Shown one piece after another: positions 15,757 to 24,487 of a stretch of 64,000 bases of DNA. A model generated the notes under the pieces. That model was not told the DNA's origin, did no database searches, and saw nothing but the letters and a program-made list of their open reading frames with translations. Origin of the DNA: Sporichthyaceae bacterium (GTDB taxonomy: Bacteria; Actinomycetota; Actinomycetes; Sporichthyales; Sporichthyaceae); NCBI GenBank assembly GCA_036269075.1, contig DATASX010000120.1:17085-81084 (forward strand), given 5' to 3'. Every line of letters starts with the position of its first letter. Position 1 is the stretch's first letter. Position numbers and translations under genes: made by a program.

Positions 15757-17163
15757 ATGCAGGCGAGCGGCGGGGGGCGTCATCAGCGCCCGCGGCGGGT
15801 CCTGCGAGGTGCTGTCCTGGGAAGCTGTGCGGTTGTCGCGCTGAGCGCCTGCGGGGCGACGACCTCGACCGCCCCGCAGGCCTCCGGCGTCATTGCCGGT
15901 GAAGCGTCCCCCAAGCCGGTCTCCGCGGTCCTGACGACCACCCCGGCCGCCGGCACCGCCACCGTGCCGACCGACTTCACCCCAGCGCTGTCCGTGGCCC
16001 GCGGGAAGATCGTCAGCGCCGCGCTGCACGACCTGACCGGTCGCGAGGTGCCCGGCACGCTCGCCGCCGACGGCGTCTCCTGGCACGCCACCGGGCCGCT
16101 GACCGCCGGCAAGCAGTACACGTTCGAGGTGAGCGGCGCCGACGACCGCGGCCACCCGTTCGTCAACAAGTCCTCGTTCGCCACGATCAAGGACAACAAC
16201 GTCGTCCAGGCCTGGGTCAGTCCGCTGGCCGGGATGACGGTGGGCGTCGGCCAGCCGATCGCCGTCCAGTTCTCCCACCCGATCGTCGACCGGGCAGCGG
16301 TCGAGAGCCACCTGCGGGTGGATACCTCCAAACCGGTGGTCGGCGCCTGGCACTGGATCAGCGACGACGTCATTCACTACCGACCCGAGCAGTACTGGCC
16401 GGCCAACACCAAGGTCGTGCTGCACACCGACCTGAAGGATCTCGCCGTCGGCGGCGGCCGCTACGGCGACGCAAACCGCACGATCGCCTTCACCGTCGGC
16501 CGCTCCCAGATCACCGTGGTCGACGTGAAGACCCACCAGCTGCAGGTCATCCGCGACGGCAAGCTGATCCGCACGGTCAAGGTCAGCACCGGCAAGAAGC
16601 ACTACCTGACCCGCGGCGGCATCAAGGTCGTGCTCGGCATGGAGCGCGAGAAGCACATGGTCGGCACCTCGATCGGCATCCCGAAGACCTCGCCGGACTA
16701 CTTCGACCTGAAGGTGAAGTACGCCGTGCGAATGACCTGGAGCGGCGAGTTCCTGCACGCCGCGCCGTGGCAGGGCAACAACCACGGCCGCGCCAACGTC
16801 AGCCACGGCTGCGTGGGAATGAGCACGTCCGACGCGAAGTGGTACTACGAGCACTCGATGGTCGGCGACATCATCAAGGTGAACGGCTCGCCGCGCAAGA
16901 TGGAGCTGCGCAACGGCTACGGCGACTGGAACCTGTCCTGGAGCGACTGGCTCTCCGGCAGCGCCCTGCCGCACGAGGCTGCGGGTCCGGACAGCCCCAC
17001 CGGCGGCGATCCCGGCAGTCTCACGTCCCCGCAGTCGCCGGACGCGCCGGTTGCCCCGAGCAGCGTCGGCGGGCCCTCGTCGGCGCCGCAACCGGCAGCC
17101 ACGGACACCCCGACACCGACGGCCACGCCCGAGCCGGCCCGCAAGACCTCGCTGTCCCGCTGA
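15757..17163 (+). CDS. L,D-transpeptidase lipoprotein with Ig-like domains
   Basis: L,D-transpeptidases make 3-3 cross-links in peptidoglycan and can attach proteins to it. The 468-residue protein has a lipoprotein signal (VVALSACG), two Ig-like domains (about 55-150 and 150-245), then the YkuD catalytic domain. The active site reads HAAPWQGNNHGRANVSHGC with catalytic Cys352. A disordered Pro/Ser/Thr-rich tail follows from about 420. The arrangement matches mycobacterial Ldt proteins such as LdtMt2. It stands alone between the ctaCDF operon and the convergent qcr genes. The ATG at 15757 has AGGGTGAG upstream. About 200 bp precede it without a visible gene. Confidence 0.93.
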   Translation: MQASGGGRHQRPRRVLRGAVLGSCAVVALSACGATTSTAPQASGVIAGEASPKPVSAVLTTTPAAGTATVPTDFTPALSVARGKIVSAALHDLTGREVPGTLAADGVSWHATGPLTAGKQYTFEVSGADDRGHPFVNKSSFATIKDNNVVQAWVSPLAGMTVGVGQPIAVQFSHPIVDRAAVESHLRVDTSKPVVGAWHWISDDVIHYRPEQYWPANTKVVLHTDLKDLAVGGGRYGDANRTIAFTVGRSQITVVDVKTHQLQVIRDGKLIRTVKVSTGKKHYLTRGGIKVVLGMEREKHMVGTSIGIPKTSPDYFDLKVKYAVRMTWSGEFLHAAPWQGNNHGRANVSHGCVGMSTSDAKWYYEHSMVGDIIKVNGSPRKMELRNGYGDWNLSWSDWLSGSALPHEAAGPDSPTGGDPGSLTSPQSPDAPVAPSSVGGPSSAPQPAATDTPTPTATPEPARKTSLSR

Positions 17164-17315
17164 GGCACGAGGCCTCCACCCGGAAACGTCGTCGACCGTT
17201 ACGGCAGCTTGTCAGCCGAAATAACGGCCGACACGCTGCTGTAAACGTCGACGACGTCAAACGGTGGGGCTCCGGAGGCGCCCGGCGAAGCCCCCGGACC
17301 CAGCACAACTTGCGA

Positions 17316-17349
17316 GAAGGGGCGGCGTCCAGGTGGACGCCGCCCCTTC
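17316..17349. terminator. Bidirectional hairpin between ldt and qcrB
   Basis: GAAGGGGCGGCGTCC (17316-17330) pairs perfectly with GGACGCCGCCCCTTC (17335-17349) around a four-base loop, followed by TTC. It lies between two convergent genes. Confidence 0.88.
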
Positions 17350-17361
17350 TTCGGGTCTGGC

Positions 17362-18978
17362 TCAGTGGTGGCCGTGGTCCCCGTGGCCGCTGGTGAGCTC
17401 CGCGTACTCCTCGGCGCTCGGCTTCGGCAGCCGGTCGGCGTACCAGAAGCGCGAGAGCCGGGCGCGGACCTTGTTGACGCCCGCGGCCGGGGCCGGGATG
17501 CCGTCGGCGTCGGTGGCCGGGCCGGCATCGATCGCCGGGTGGTCGAGCCGGGCCATCAGCTTGAACCGCTGCTCGGCGCTGATCGGCTCGTGGATCTCGA
17601 TGAACTCGCCGTTGGGCAGGCGCTTGATGATGCCCGTCTCCCGGCCGTGCAGGACCCGGGCGAGATCCTTGCGCTGCAGGCCCAGGCAAGCGCGTTTGGT
17701 CACCTTGAACACAATCGGTGGCACGACGATCAACGCGACCTGCGTGAACCTGGTGACGTAGCTGATCTCGGTGTGGAAGGCGTAGGCGATGAGGTCGTTG
17801 CCGCCGTTCATCCACAGCAAGCCGTAGAACGCGATCGACATCGCGCCCAGCGCCGTGCGGACCGGGTTGTCGCGGGGCCGGTCGAGCAGGTGATGCTCCC
17901 GCTTGTCACTGGTGACGAACGCCTCGATGAACGGATAGACCGCCAACAGGGTCATCATGATCCCGGGCAGGATCACTGCCGGGACCAAGATGTTCCACAT
18001 GACCGTGTGGCCCCAGAGGTGGGTCTCCAGGTTCGGCATCGCACGTAGCGAGCCCTCGAGGAACCCGATGTACCAGTCCGGTTGTGAGCCGGCGGATATC
18101 TGGTCCGGATAGTAGGGGCCGTACAACCAGATCGGGTTGATCTGGGCGATGCCGCCGAGCAGGGCGCAGAGGCCGAACACGACGAAGAAGAAGCCGCCCG
18201 CCTTGGCCATGTAGACCGGCATGAGCGGGAACCCGACGACGTTCTCGTTGGTGCGGCCCGGTCCGGGGAACTGGGTGTGCTTCTGCACGACGACCAGCAT
18301 CAGGTGCATCGTGATCAGCAGCAGGATGATGCCGGGGACGAGGAGGACGTGGGCGACGAACAGGCGTGGAATGACGTCCTGCCCGGGGAACTCGCCGCCG
18401 AGCATGAAGAAGCTCAGGTAGGTGCCGACCACGGGGACCGAGGCGATCACGGCCATGAAGATCCGCAGACCCGTGCCGGAGAGCAGGTCGTCGGGCAGTG
18501 AGTAGCCGGCGAATCCTTCCAGCAGGGCGAGGGTAAGAAGGCCGTTGCCGATCAACCAGTTGAGTTCCCGCGGCTTGCGGAACGCGCCGGTGAAGAAGAT
18601 CCGGAACAGGTGCACCACGATCGCCGCGACGAAGATCAGTGCGGCCCAGTGGTGGATCTGCCGCATCAGCAGGCCACCGCGGACGTCGAACGAGATGCGA
18701 ATTGTCGACTCGTAGGCCTGGGACATCGAGATGCCCTGCAACGGCACGTAGGAGCCGTGGTAGGCGACCTCGTTCATGCTGGGCTGGAAGAACAGCGTCA
18801 GGTACGTGCCGGACAGCAGGCAGATGATGAAGCTGTAGAGCGCGATCTCGCCGAGCATGAACGACCAGTGCTCGGGGAACACCTTGCGCAGGTTCCTCTT
18901 GGCACCGGCGTTGGACCCGATGCGCTCGTCGAGGTAGGTGGCGACCCCGCCACCGATCTTCGCCGCCGGACTACTCAT
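17362..18978 (-). CDS. qcrB: Cytochrome bc1 complex cytochrome b subunit
   Basis: QcrB carries the two b haems and both quinone sites of the bc1 complex, the target of Q203-type drugs in mycobacteria. The 538-residue protein is the long actinobacterial form with a soluble C-terminal tail. Haem ligands lie in MRQIHHWAALIF and FVAHVLLVPGIILLLITMHL. The Qo-site PEWY motif is PDWY here (300-303), as in other actinobacteria. The start ATG overlaps the TGA of a repeat-derived micro-ORF (18975-19064) that links it to qcrA, and lies within an 11-bp inverted repeat that could fold the start region. Confidence 0.96.
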   Translation of the reverse strand: MSSPAAKIGGGVATYLDERIGSNAGAKRNLRKVFPEHWSFMLGEIALYSFIICLLSGTYLTLFFQPSMNEVAYHGSYVPLQGISMSQAYESTIRISFDVRGGLLMRQIHHWAALIFVAAIVVHLFRIFFTGAFRKPRELNWLIGNGLLTLALLEGFAGYSLPDDLLSGTGLRIFMAVIASVPVVGTYLSFFMLGGEFPGQDVIPRLFVAHVLLVPGIILLLITMHLMLVVVQKHTQFPGPGRTNENVVGFPLMPVYMAKAGGFFFVVFGLCALLGGIAQINPIWLYGPYYPDQISAGSQPDWYIGFLEGSLRAMPNLETHLWGHTVMWNILVPAVILPGIMMTLLAVYPFIEAFVTSDKREHHLLDRPRDNPVRTALGAMSIAFYGLLWMNGGNDLIAYAFHTEISYVTRFTQVALIVVPPIVFKVTKRACLGLQRKDLARVLHGRETGIIKRLPNGEFIEIHEPISAEQRFKLMARLDHPAIDAGPATDADGIPAPAAGVNKVRARLSRFWYADRLPKPSAEEYAELTSGHGDHGHH

Positions 18979-19017
18979 CGGTCGACCTCGCTCGTTCCTC
19001 GCTCGCTCGACCGATGA
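18975..19017. repeat. 11-bp inverted repeat enclosing the qcrB start codon
   Basis: TCATCGGTCGA (18975-18985) and TCGACCGATGA (19007-19017) are perfect inverted copies separated by 21 GAGCGAGC-rich bases. In mRNA the second-transcribed arm contains the qcrB ATG, and the loop carries GAGG-type sequence that would be its ribosome site. Translation arriving from qcrA would melt it. Confidence 0.7.
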
Positions 19018-19064
19018 GGCACGAGGACGCTGTGCTTATTGGTTCGCTCGCTGCGCTCCCTCAT
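18975..19064 (-). CDS. Bridge micro-ORF between qcrA and qcrB (29 codons)
   Basis: This frame begins MRERSERTNKHSVLV and ends GTSEVDR. Its ATG overlaps the qcrA stop (ATGA) and its TGA overlaps the qcrB start (ATGA), so ribosomes could pass from qcrA to qcrB without a gap. The 5' half resembles the repeat seen at 43706, 47035 and 52593 (GCGAGCGAACCAAT); the 3' half is a GAGCGAGC-rich inverted repeat. The peptide itself is probably of little importance and the coupling is the likely role. Coding status is inferred, not shown. Confidence 0.45.
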   Translation of the reverse strand: MRERSERTNKHSVLVPHRSSERGTSEVDR

Positions 19065-20083
19065 GACCGCTCCCAGAAGCTCGGGCCGACGGGCTCGTCG
19101 AAGTCGCGCTCGGCGACCAGGTAGCCGTCCTTGTCGACCGTGATGGCCAACTGCGGCAGGTTGCGCGCGGCAGGCCCGAAGATCACCTTCCCGCCCTTGG
19201 CGAGGTCGAAGGTGGACTGGTGGCACGGGCAGAGCATGTGGTGCGTGCTGTGCTCGTAGAGGCCCAGCGGGCAACCGGCGTGGCTACAGATCTTGGAGAA
19301 GGCCATGATGCCCTGGTAGCCCTTGTTGGCCTCGGCCTGGTTGAGGACCTCCTCGGGCCGCATCCGGATGATCATCACGGCGGCCTTGGCGAGTTCCTCC
19401 TGGGTGATCTCACCGCCGCCGGGGTGGATCGACATCAACGATCCGGCTTCCATGTCCTCCGGCCGGACGCGGGCACCGCTGTTGGCCTGGACGAGCTGAC
19501 GCCGCTTCGGGTCGGCCCAGACCGTGGAGAGCAGCGTCTTCTTGGGCAGCGGACCGAGGTCGCGCAGCGGAATGATCAGGGTCACCGGGAAGGCGGCCAT
19601 CGCGCCGGCCAACGACATCCAGATGAGCTTGCGGCGGGGCAGTGCGGAGTCCGCGGCACCGGCCTTGGCCATTTCCAACACCTCGGCGGTGTCGGCCGCC
19701 GAGGACTTCATCGGGTGCCGCTCCTGGACCATCTCCTCGGAGTTCATCAGCTTGCGGGCCCAGTGGATCTGCCCGAAACCGATGCCCAGCATGGAGATCG
19801 CCAGCGTGATGCCCAGCGCGAAGTTCATCGCGCTGACCTTGCCGAGTCCCAGCACGCGCAGCACCGTGTGCGGGTCGATCGCGACGAAGCAGACGACGAA
19901 GGCGACGGTGGCCACCGTGCTCAGTCCGAAGAGCGCGGCGACCTGTCGCTCCGCGCGCTTGGCGGCGCGCTCGTCGACATCGGTGCGGCGCGGCTCGCCG
20001 TGGTGCAGGCCCGGGTCGGCGAACGGGTCGTCGACCAGGTGTGCCAACTCGGCGCCGTGGCCGTCGTCGGTGTGCTCGTTCAT
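19061..20083 (-). CDS. qcrA: Cytochrome bc1 complex Rieske iron-sulfur subunit
   Basis: QcrA accepts an electron from quinol at its [2Fe-2S] cluster. The 340-residue protein has the long actinobacterial N terminus with three membrane helices (about 52-74, 88-110 and 152-172). The cluster motifs are CSHAGCPLG (Cys266, His268, with Cys271) and CPCHQSTFD, supplying two Cys and two His ligands plus the disulfide pair. The ATG at 20083 overlaps the qcrC stop (ATGA). Its own stop overlaps the start of the bridge micro-ORF leading to qcrB, so qcrC, qcrA and qcrB form one coupled operon. Confidence 0.96.
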   Translation of the reverse strand: MNEHTDDGHGAELAHLVDDPFADPGLHHGEPRRTDVDERAAKRAERQVAALFGLSTVATVAFVVCFVAIDPHTVLRVLGLGKVSAMNFALGITLAISMLGIGFGQIHWARKLMNSEEMVQERHPMKSSAADTAEVLEMAKAGAADSALPRRKLIWMSLAGAMAAFPVTLIIPLRDLGPLPKKTLLSTVWADPKRRQLVQANSGARVRPEDMEAGSLMSIHPGGGEITQEELAKAAVMIIRMRPEEVLNQAEANKGYQGIMAFSKICSHAGCPLGLYEHSTHHMLCPCHQSTFDLAKGGKVIFGPAARNLPQLAITVDKDGYLVAERDFDEPVGPSFWERS

Positions 20084-20874
20084 TTGGCCTTGGCTCCCAA
20101 CCACACCGCCACGCCGATCAGCGCCCCGAGCACGATGGTCCACAGCAGCAGACCTTCGGTCACCGGACCGAGTCGACCGAGCGCGTTGCCGCCCGGGTCC
20201 GGCTGCTTCTGCATCCGGGCCAGGTAGGTGACGACGTCTTTCTTCTGAGCCGGGGTCAGCGCGCCGTCGTTGAAGATCGGCATCGCCTGCGGGCCGGTGA
20301 GCATGGCCTCGTACATGTGTTTCGGCGTGGTCGCCTGCAGGCCGACGGCGTACTTGCCGTAGGTCAGTGCCCCGCCGTCACCGGCGAAGTTGTGGCAGGA
20401 GGCGCAGTTGGTGCGGAAGATCTGCCCGCCCTCCTGCAGGTCGCCGTCGGTGGCGTACTGGTCGGAGGTGGGGATCGCCGGTCCCGGGGCCAGCGACCCG
20501 ACGTAGGCGGCCAGCGCCGAGGCCTCGTCGGAGTTGAAGAACACCTGCTTGCGCGGCTCCTGCGCTTCCTTCGACTGCGCGGGCATCCGGCCCGTGCCCA
20601 CCTGGAAGTCGACGGCAGCGGCGCCGACACCGATCAACGGCGGGCCGTCGCTGCTGCCCTCGGCGTTGAGACCGTGGCAGGTCGAGCAGCTGGTGATGAA
20701 CAGGCCCTTGCCTTCTTGGATCGCCAAGGACTTGGGACCGGACGCTGCTTCGGCCGAACCGGACGGCGCGAAGGTGGCGTACAGCGCACCGACCATTCCC
20801 AGGGCGAGCAGCACCACGACGAATGCGGCCAACGGGTGGCGGCGCCGGGTGGAGAGCCGACCGATGACTTTCAA
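20080..20874 (-). CDS. qcrC: Cytochrome bc1 complex dihaem cytochrome c subunit
   Basis: QcrC is the actinobacterial dihaem cytochrome cc that passes electrons from bc1 directly to the aa3 oxidase. The 264-residue protein has an N-terminal membrane anchor after STRRRHPLAAF. It has two CxxCH haem sites, at Cys63-His67 (SCSTCHG) and Cys157-His161 (NCASCHN), with Met-containing loops (GRMPAQ, GPQAMP) as likely sixth ligands, and a C-terminal helix. The TTG start at 20874 was chosen because the homologous N terminus (KKLSTRRRHPLAA-like) begins there; it is not certain. It lies 50 bp after ctaE on the same strand and overlaps qcrA. Confidence 0.94.
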   Translation of the reverse strand: MKVIGRLSTRRRHPLAAFVVVLLALGMVGALYATFAPSGSAEAASGPKSLAIQEGKGLFITSCSTCHGLNAEGSSDGPPLIGVGAAAVDFQVGTGRMPAQSKEAQEPRKQVFFNSDEASALAAYVGSLAPGPAIPTSDQYATDGDLQEGGQIFRTNCASCHNFAGDGGALTYGKYAVGLQATTPKHMYEAMLTGPQAMPIFNDGALTPAQKKDVVTYLARMQKQPDPGGNALGRLGPVTEGLLLWTIVLGALIGVAVWLGAKAK

Positions 20875-20924
20875 GTTCGTTCCGATCTGGCGAATGAGCG
20901 GGGCGGGCAGCTGACCAACACTGC

Positions 20925-21536
20925 CTACTGCAGGAGGTAGATCGCGCCGAACAAGGCGATCCAGACGACGTCGACGAAGTGCCAGTAGTACGAGACCACG
21001 ATCGCCGTGGTGGCCTGTTCGTGGGTGAAGCGGCGCGCTGCGAACGTTCGACCGAGCACGACCAGGAAGGCGAACAGTCCCATCGTCACGTGGAGGCCGT
21101 GGAAACCGGTGGCCAGGTAGAAGATCGAGCCGTAGGCCGACGAGGTCATCGTCACGCCCTCGTTGGTCAGCTGGGTGTACTCCGTGGCCTGACCGGCAAC
21201 GAAGAACGCGCCCATCAGGAACGTGATCACGAACCACATCCGCAGCTTCTCGACGTCGCCGCGCTCGGCCGCGAACACACCGGCCTGGCAGGTGAAGGAG
21301 CTGGAGACCAGCACGAATGTGTTGACCGAGGCGAACGGCAGGTTCAGGTGCACGTCAGCCGGCGGCCAGTTCGTTGTCCCGGTGACGGAGCGGATCGTGA
21401 AGTACATCGCGAACAGAGCCGCGAAGAACATCAGTTCGCTGGAGAGCCAGACGATCGTCCCGACACTGACCATGTTCGGGCGGTTGACTGCGCCGTGTGC
21501 CGGCGGAGTCTCGAGAGATGCGGTTGCGGTCGCCAC
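20925..21536 (-). CDS. ctaE: Cytochrome c oxidase subunit III
   Basis: Subunit III stabilises the oxidase active site. The 203-residue protein is the short actinobacterial form with five membrane helices. Landmarks are [56 protein letters not shown] and [22 protein letters not shown]; the last two hold the conserved HGxHV and WHFVDxVW motifs. It is the first gene of the ctaE-qcrC-qcrA-qcrB operon and is divergent from ctaG over about 150 bp, which must contain promoters for both. Confidence 0.96.
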   Translation of the reverse strand: MATATASLETPPAHGAVNRPNMVSVGTIVWLSSELMFFAALFAMYFTIRSVTGTTNWPPADVHLNLPFASVNTFVLVSSSFTCQAGVFAAERGDVEKLRMWFVITFLMGAFFVAGQATEYTQLTNEGVTMTSSAYGSIFYLATGFHGLHVTMGLFAFLVVLGRTFAARRFTHEQATTAIVVSYYWHFVDVVWIALFGAIYLLQ

Positions 21537-21676
21537 GGCCGCATTATTGCGCCCCGCCGGTTGTCATTCGTGACCGGGTTGCCCGTGTCCGGGACAATGT
21601 GTGTCGGTGTCGGCGCAAGGATTGCGACCGTGCGACCGGGTCCTCTCCCGTGACCGGGGCGGTCGTGTTGAAGAGC

Positions 21677-21682
21677 TAGCCT
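21677..21682 (+). promoter_or_regulatory. Candidate -10 box for a leaderless ctaG transcript
   Basis: TAGCCT ends six bases before the GTG at 21689, so transcription would begin at or next to the start codon. No ribosome site precedes this GTG, which fits leaderless translation. Confidence 0.55.
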
Positions 21683-21688
21683 CTGGGT

Positions 21689-22651
21689 GTGTTCGTGGCT
21701 TTGCTCCAGGCTCATGCCGGCGGCGGTCTGCCGACCGCTCCGCTGACTGGGTCAAGGTGGCTGACGGCCTGGTCGTTCGAGCCCGTGCCGCTGATCACGA
21801 TCGAGGTCGCCGCCGCGCTCTACCTGTGGGGCGTGTATCGCCTGAAGCGTGCCGGGAACGCCTGGCCGGTGGGCCGGACCCTGGCTTTTGTCGTCGGGGC
21901 GTTGGGTTCGGCCCTGATCGCGACCTGCTCCTCGATCGGTACCTACGACGAGGTCCTGCTCTCCGTCCACATGGTCCAGCACATGATTCTGGCCATGACC
22001 ACGCCCGTGTTCATCGCGCTGGGCGCCCCGGTGACGCTCGCGCTGCGGACGCTCCCTAAGCGGCCGCGCCGCTGGCTGCTGACCGTGGTGCACTCCCGAG
22101 TAGTGGCGATTCTCACATTCCCGGTCCTCGCCGGTGGGTTGTTCATCGCCACCCCGTTCGCGCTGTACTTCAGCGGCCTCTACGAGCAGACGCTGCGCCA
22201 CCCTTGGCTGCACGACCTGAGCCACCTGCACTTCGTGCTGATCGGCTGCCTCTGGTACGTCCCGCTGCTGGGCATCGACCCCTTGCCGCGCCGCCCCAGC
22301 TATCCGTTGCGGGTGATCTCGGCCTTCCTCACGTTGCCGTTCCACGCCTGGATGGGCGTTGCGATCATGTCGATGAACACGCTGATCGCGGGGGACTGGT
22401 ACCTCTCGCAGCACCGCACCTGGGGGCCGTCGCCGCTGTCGGACCAGCACATCGCGGGCGGTCTGCTGTGGAGCAGCGGCGACCTCGTCGGCGTTGTCGT
22501 GTTCGCCGCGCTGTTCAACCAGTGGTTGCGCGCCAGCCAGCGCGAGGCCCGCCGGGAGGACCGCCGGCTGGACCGCCTGGAGGCCGAGGACGCCGCGCGC
22601 GCGGCCCTGAATGCTCGGCTGGCGCAAGCGGCCGAGCAGGGGCCTCGGTAG
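21689..22651 (+). CDS. ctaG: Cytochrome c oxidase assembly protein, caa3_CtaG family
   Basis: This membrane family is needed for copper insertion or assembly of caa3/aa3 oxidase. The 320-residue protein has about seven helices and the conserved histidine motifs of the family: LLSVHMVQHMILAMTTPVFIALGAP, LHDLSHLHFVLIGCLWYVPLLG and LPFHAWMGVAIMSM, then QHIAGGLLWSSGDLVGVVV. The charged C-terminal tail (ASQREARREDRRLDRLEAEDAARAALN) is typical of actinobacterial members. It is unrelated to the Cox11-type protein also called CtaG. It is divergent from ctaE, consistent with oxidase biogenesis. Confidence 0.88.
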   Translation: MFVALLQAHAGGGLPTAPLTGSRWLTAWSFEPVPLITIEVAAALYLWGVYRLKRAGNAWPVGRTLAFVVGALGSALIATCSSIGTYDEVLLSVHMVQHMILAMTTPVFIALGAPVTLALRTLPKRPRRWLLTVVHSRVVAILTFPVLAGGLFIATPFALYFSGLYEQTLRHPWLHDLSHLHFVLIGCLWYVPLLGIDPLPRRPSYPLRVISAFLTLPFHAWMGVAIMSMNTLIAGDWYLSQHRTWGPSPLSDQHIAGGLLWSSGDLVGVVVFAALFNQWLRASQREARREDRRLDRLEAEDAARAALNARLAQAAEQGPR

Positions 22652-22701
22652 CATCTGGCCGGTCATTCCGCGTCGACAAACAGCACAGTAGGGGCGTTGC
22701 A

Positions 22702-23133
22702 GTGTCGGGTGCGCAGGAGCGGGTCGAGACCACGATGAAGGTCCTGGTCTACAGCGACGACGTGAACACGCGGACCGGCGTGCGGATGGCGCTGGGCCGC
22801 CGTCCGGCCCCGGAACTGCCGCGGGTGGAGATCCTGGAGTGCGCGACCGAGCCTGCCGTGATAGCCGCGATGGACGCCGGCGGTATCGACGTGGCCGTGC
22901 TCGACGGTGAGGCCGTGCCCGCCGGCGGCATGGGCGTGTGCCGTCAGCTCAAGGACGAGATCTACCGCTGCCCGCCGGTGCTGGTCCTGATCGGCCGGCC
23001 GCAGGACGCCTGGCTGGCGACCTGGTCGCGGGCCGATGCGGTCACCTCGCACCCGTTGGACCCGATCGCGGTCGCGGACGCGGTGGCGTCGTTGATGCGT
23101 CGTCGGCTGTCGGCCCCGGCTCGAGGAGCGTAA
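22702..23133 (+). CDS. Response-regulator-like protein of unknown function
   Basis: The core [24 protein letters not shown] followed by [25 protein letters not shown] and [25 protein letters not shown] has a receiver-like alpha/beta pattern. DGEA sits where the phosphoacceptor Asp would be (VLDGE), and there is no DNA-binding domain. Very similar stand-alone proteins occur at this place in Streptomyces, from memory. The GTG at 22702 has AGGGG nine bases upstream and gives 143 residues; the ATG at 22735 (132 residues) matches the homologue start better but lacks a well-spaced ribosome site. It lies between ctaG and trpD, 31 bp before the latter. Confidence 0.72.
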   Translation: MSGAQERVETTMKVLVYSDDVNTRTGVRMALGRRPAPELPRVEILECATEPAVIAAMDAGGIDVAVLDGEAVPAGGMGVCRQLKDEIYRCPPVLVLIGRPQDAWLATWSRADAVTSHPLDPIAVADAVASLMRRRLSAPARGA

Positions 23134-23164
23134 GCGAAAGTGTCTCTGTGAGTCGGCGGGTTCG

Positions 23165-24205
23165 GTGACCCGCAGCTGGTCGAGCGTGCTCGGGGCGTTG
23201 CTGCGCCACGAGGACCTGGCGGCCGAGGACACCGCCTGGGCGATGGACCAGATCATGGGCGGCGACGCCACCGCGGCGCAGATCGCCGGGTTCGCCGTTG
23301 CGCTGCGTGCCAAGGGCGAGACCGTGGCGGAGTTCGAAGGCCTGACCCGGGCGATGCTGGGCCGGGCGACGCTGATCGAGGTCCCGGGGGACATCGTCGA
23401 CATCGTCGGCACCGGGGGGGACCAGGCGCACACCGTCAACATCTCGACGATGGCCACGATCGTGGTCGCCGGCACCGGGGCCCGGGTGGTCAAGCACGGC
23501 AACCGTGCGGCGTCGTCCTCGTGCGGCACCGCCGACGTGCTCGAGGAGCTCGGGGTTGCGCTGGACCTGCCGCCCGCGGAGGTGGCTGCCGTGGCGATCG
23601 AGGCCGGGGTGACGTTCTGCTTCGCTCCGGTGTTCCACCCGGCGCTGCGGCACGCCGCCGGTCCGCGCCGGGAGTTGGGCGTGCCGACGATGTTCAACTT
23701 CCTCGGGCCGCTGGGAAACCCGGCTCGGCCCGGTTTCCAGGCCCTCGGGGTCGCCGAGCGGCGGATGGCCCCGGTGATGGCCGGGGTGCTGGCCGGGCGT
23801 GGGGTCGAGGCACTGGTGTTCCGCGGCGACGACGGCCTGGACGAACTCAGCACCGCGGCCACCTCCAGCTACTGGGAGGTGCGCTCCGGGACGGTCACGC
23901 CCGGATCGTTGGACCCGACCGTGCTCGGGGTGCCCCGTTCGGATCCCGGCGCGCTGCGCGGCGGCGACGTGAAGTTCAACGCCGCCGCGGTCCGCGACCT
24001 GCTGGCCGGGAAGGTCGGTCCGGTGCGCGACGCCGTGCTGCTGAACGCGGCGGCGGCGTTGGCGATGCTGGATCGCGGCCCGGAGCCGCTGGTGCAGCGG
24101 ATGGCGAGCGGGCTGCGGGTTGCGGCCGAGTCGGTCGACTCCGGGGCGGCCGCGGCCGCGCTGGAGCGTTGGATCGCCGCTACCCGCAGCCGGGCCGGCC
24201 GCTGA
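23165..24205 (+). CDS. trpD: Anthranilate phosphoribosyltransferase
   Basis: TrpD joins anthranilate to PRPP, the second step of tryptophan synthesis. Of 346 residues, [14 protein letters not shown] (PRPP-binding loop), [23 protein letters not shown] and [34 protein letters not shown] are all hallmark motifs. The second metal site appears as GDDGLDELS. No other trp gene is in the window; in actinobacteria trpD is commonly stranded beside the bc1/oxidase genes, as here. The start is GTG, 31 bp after the preceding gene. It converges on the Lrp-type gene with 3 bp between. Confidence 0.96.
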   Translation: MTRSWSSVLGALLRHEDLAAEDTAWAMDQIMGGDATAAQIAGFAVALRAKGETVAEFEGLTRAMLGRATLIEVPGDIVDIVGTGGDQAHTVNISTMATIVVAGTGARVVKHGNRAASSSCGTADVLEELGVALDLPPAEVAAVAIEAGVTFCFAPVFHPALRHAAGPRRELGVPTMFNFLGPLGNPARPGFQALGVAERRMAPVMAGVLAGRGVEALVFRGDDGLDELSTAATSSYWEVRSGTVTPGSLDPTVLGVPRSDPGALRGGDVKFNAAAVRDLLAGKVGPVRDAVLLNAAAALAMLDRGPEPLVQRMASGLRVAAESVDSGAAAAALERWIAATRSRAGR

Positions 24206-24208
24206 CGG

Positions 24209-24487
24209 CTACTCCAGCCCGATCGCGAACGCGGCCTCGAGGTCGTGCCGGGAGTACGTCCGGAACGCGATGTGGGTCTCGGTGGAGACCACCCCGGGGG
24301 TGCGGTTGAGCAGGCCGGGGATCACGTCGGCCAGCTCGTCGTGCTGATGCACCCGCACCATCGCGATCAGGTCGTGCTCCCCGGTCACCGAGTACACCTC
24401 GCTGACCGCGGGCAGCTGGGCGATGGCCTCGCCGACCTCCGGCACCGCGCCGACGTCGGCCTTGATCAGCACGATCGCGGTAATCAC
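24209..24487 (-). CDS. Stand-alone Lrp/AsnC ligand-binding (RAM) domain protein
   Basis: The 92-residue protein consists only of the effector-binding domain of Lrp/AsnC regulators, without a helix-turn-helix. It starts MITAIVLIKADVGAVPEVGEAIAQLPAV and contains VYSVTGEHDLIAMVRV and NRTPGVVSTETHIAFRTYS, the usual beta-alpha-beta-beta-alpha-beta pattern including the GxYDL-like GEHDL. Such stand-alone proteins form small-molecule-binding oligomers; the ligand is unknown. Its GTG start overlaps the TGA of the rhomboid gene (GTGA), so the two are translated together. The same arrangement next to trpD is found in other actinobacteria, from memory. Confidence 0.85.
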   Translation of the reverse strand: MITAIVLIKADVGAVPEVGEAIAQLPAVSEVYSVTGEHDLIAMVRVHQHDELADVIPGLLNRTPGVVSTETHIAFRTYSRHDLEAAFAIGLE

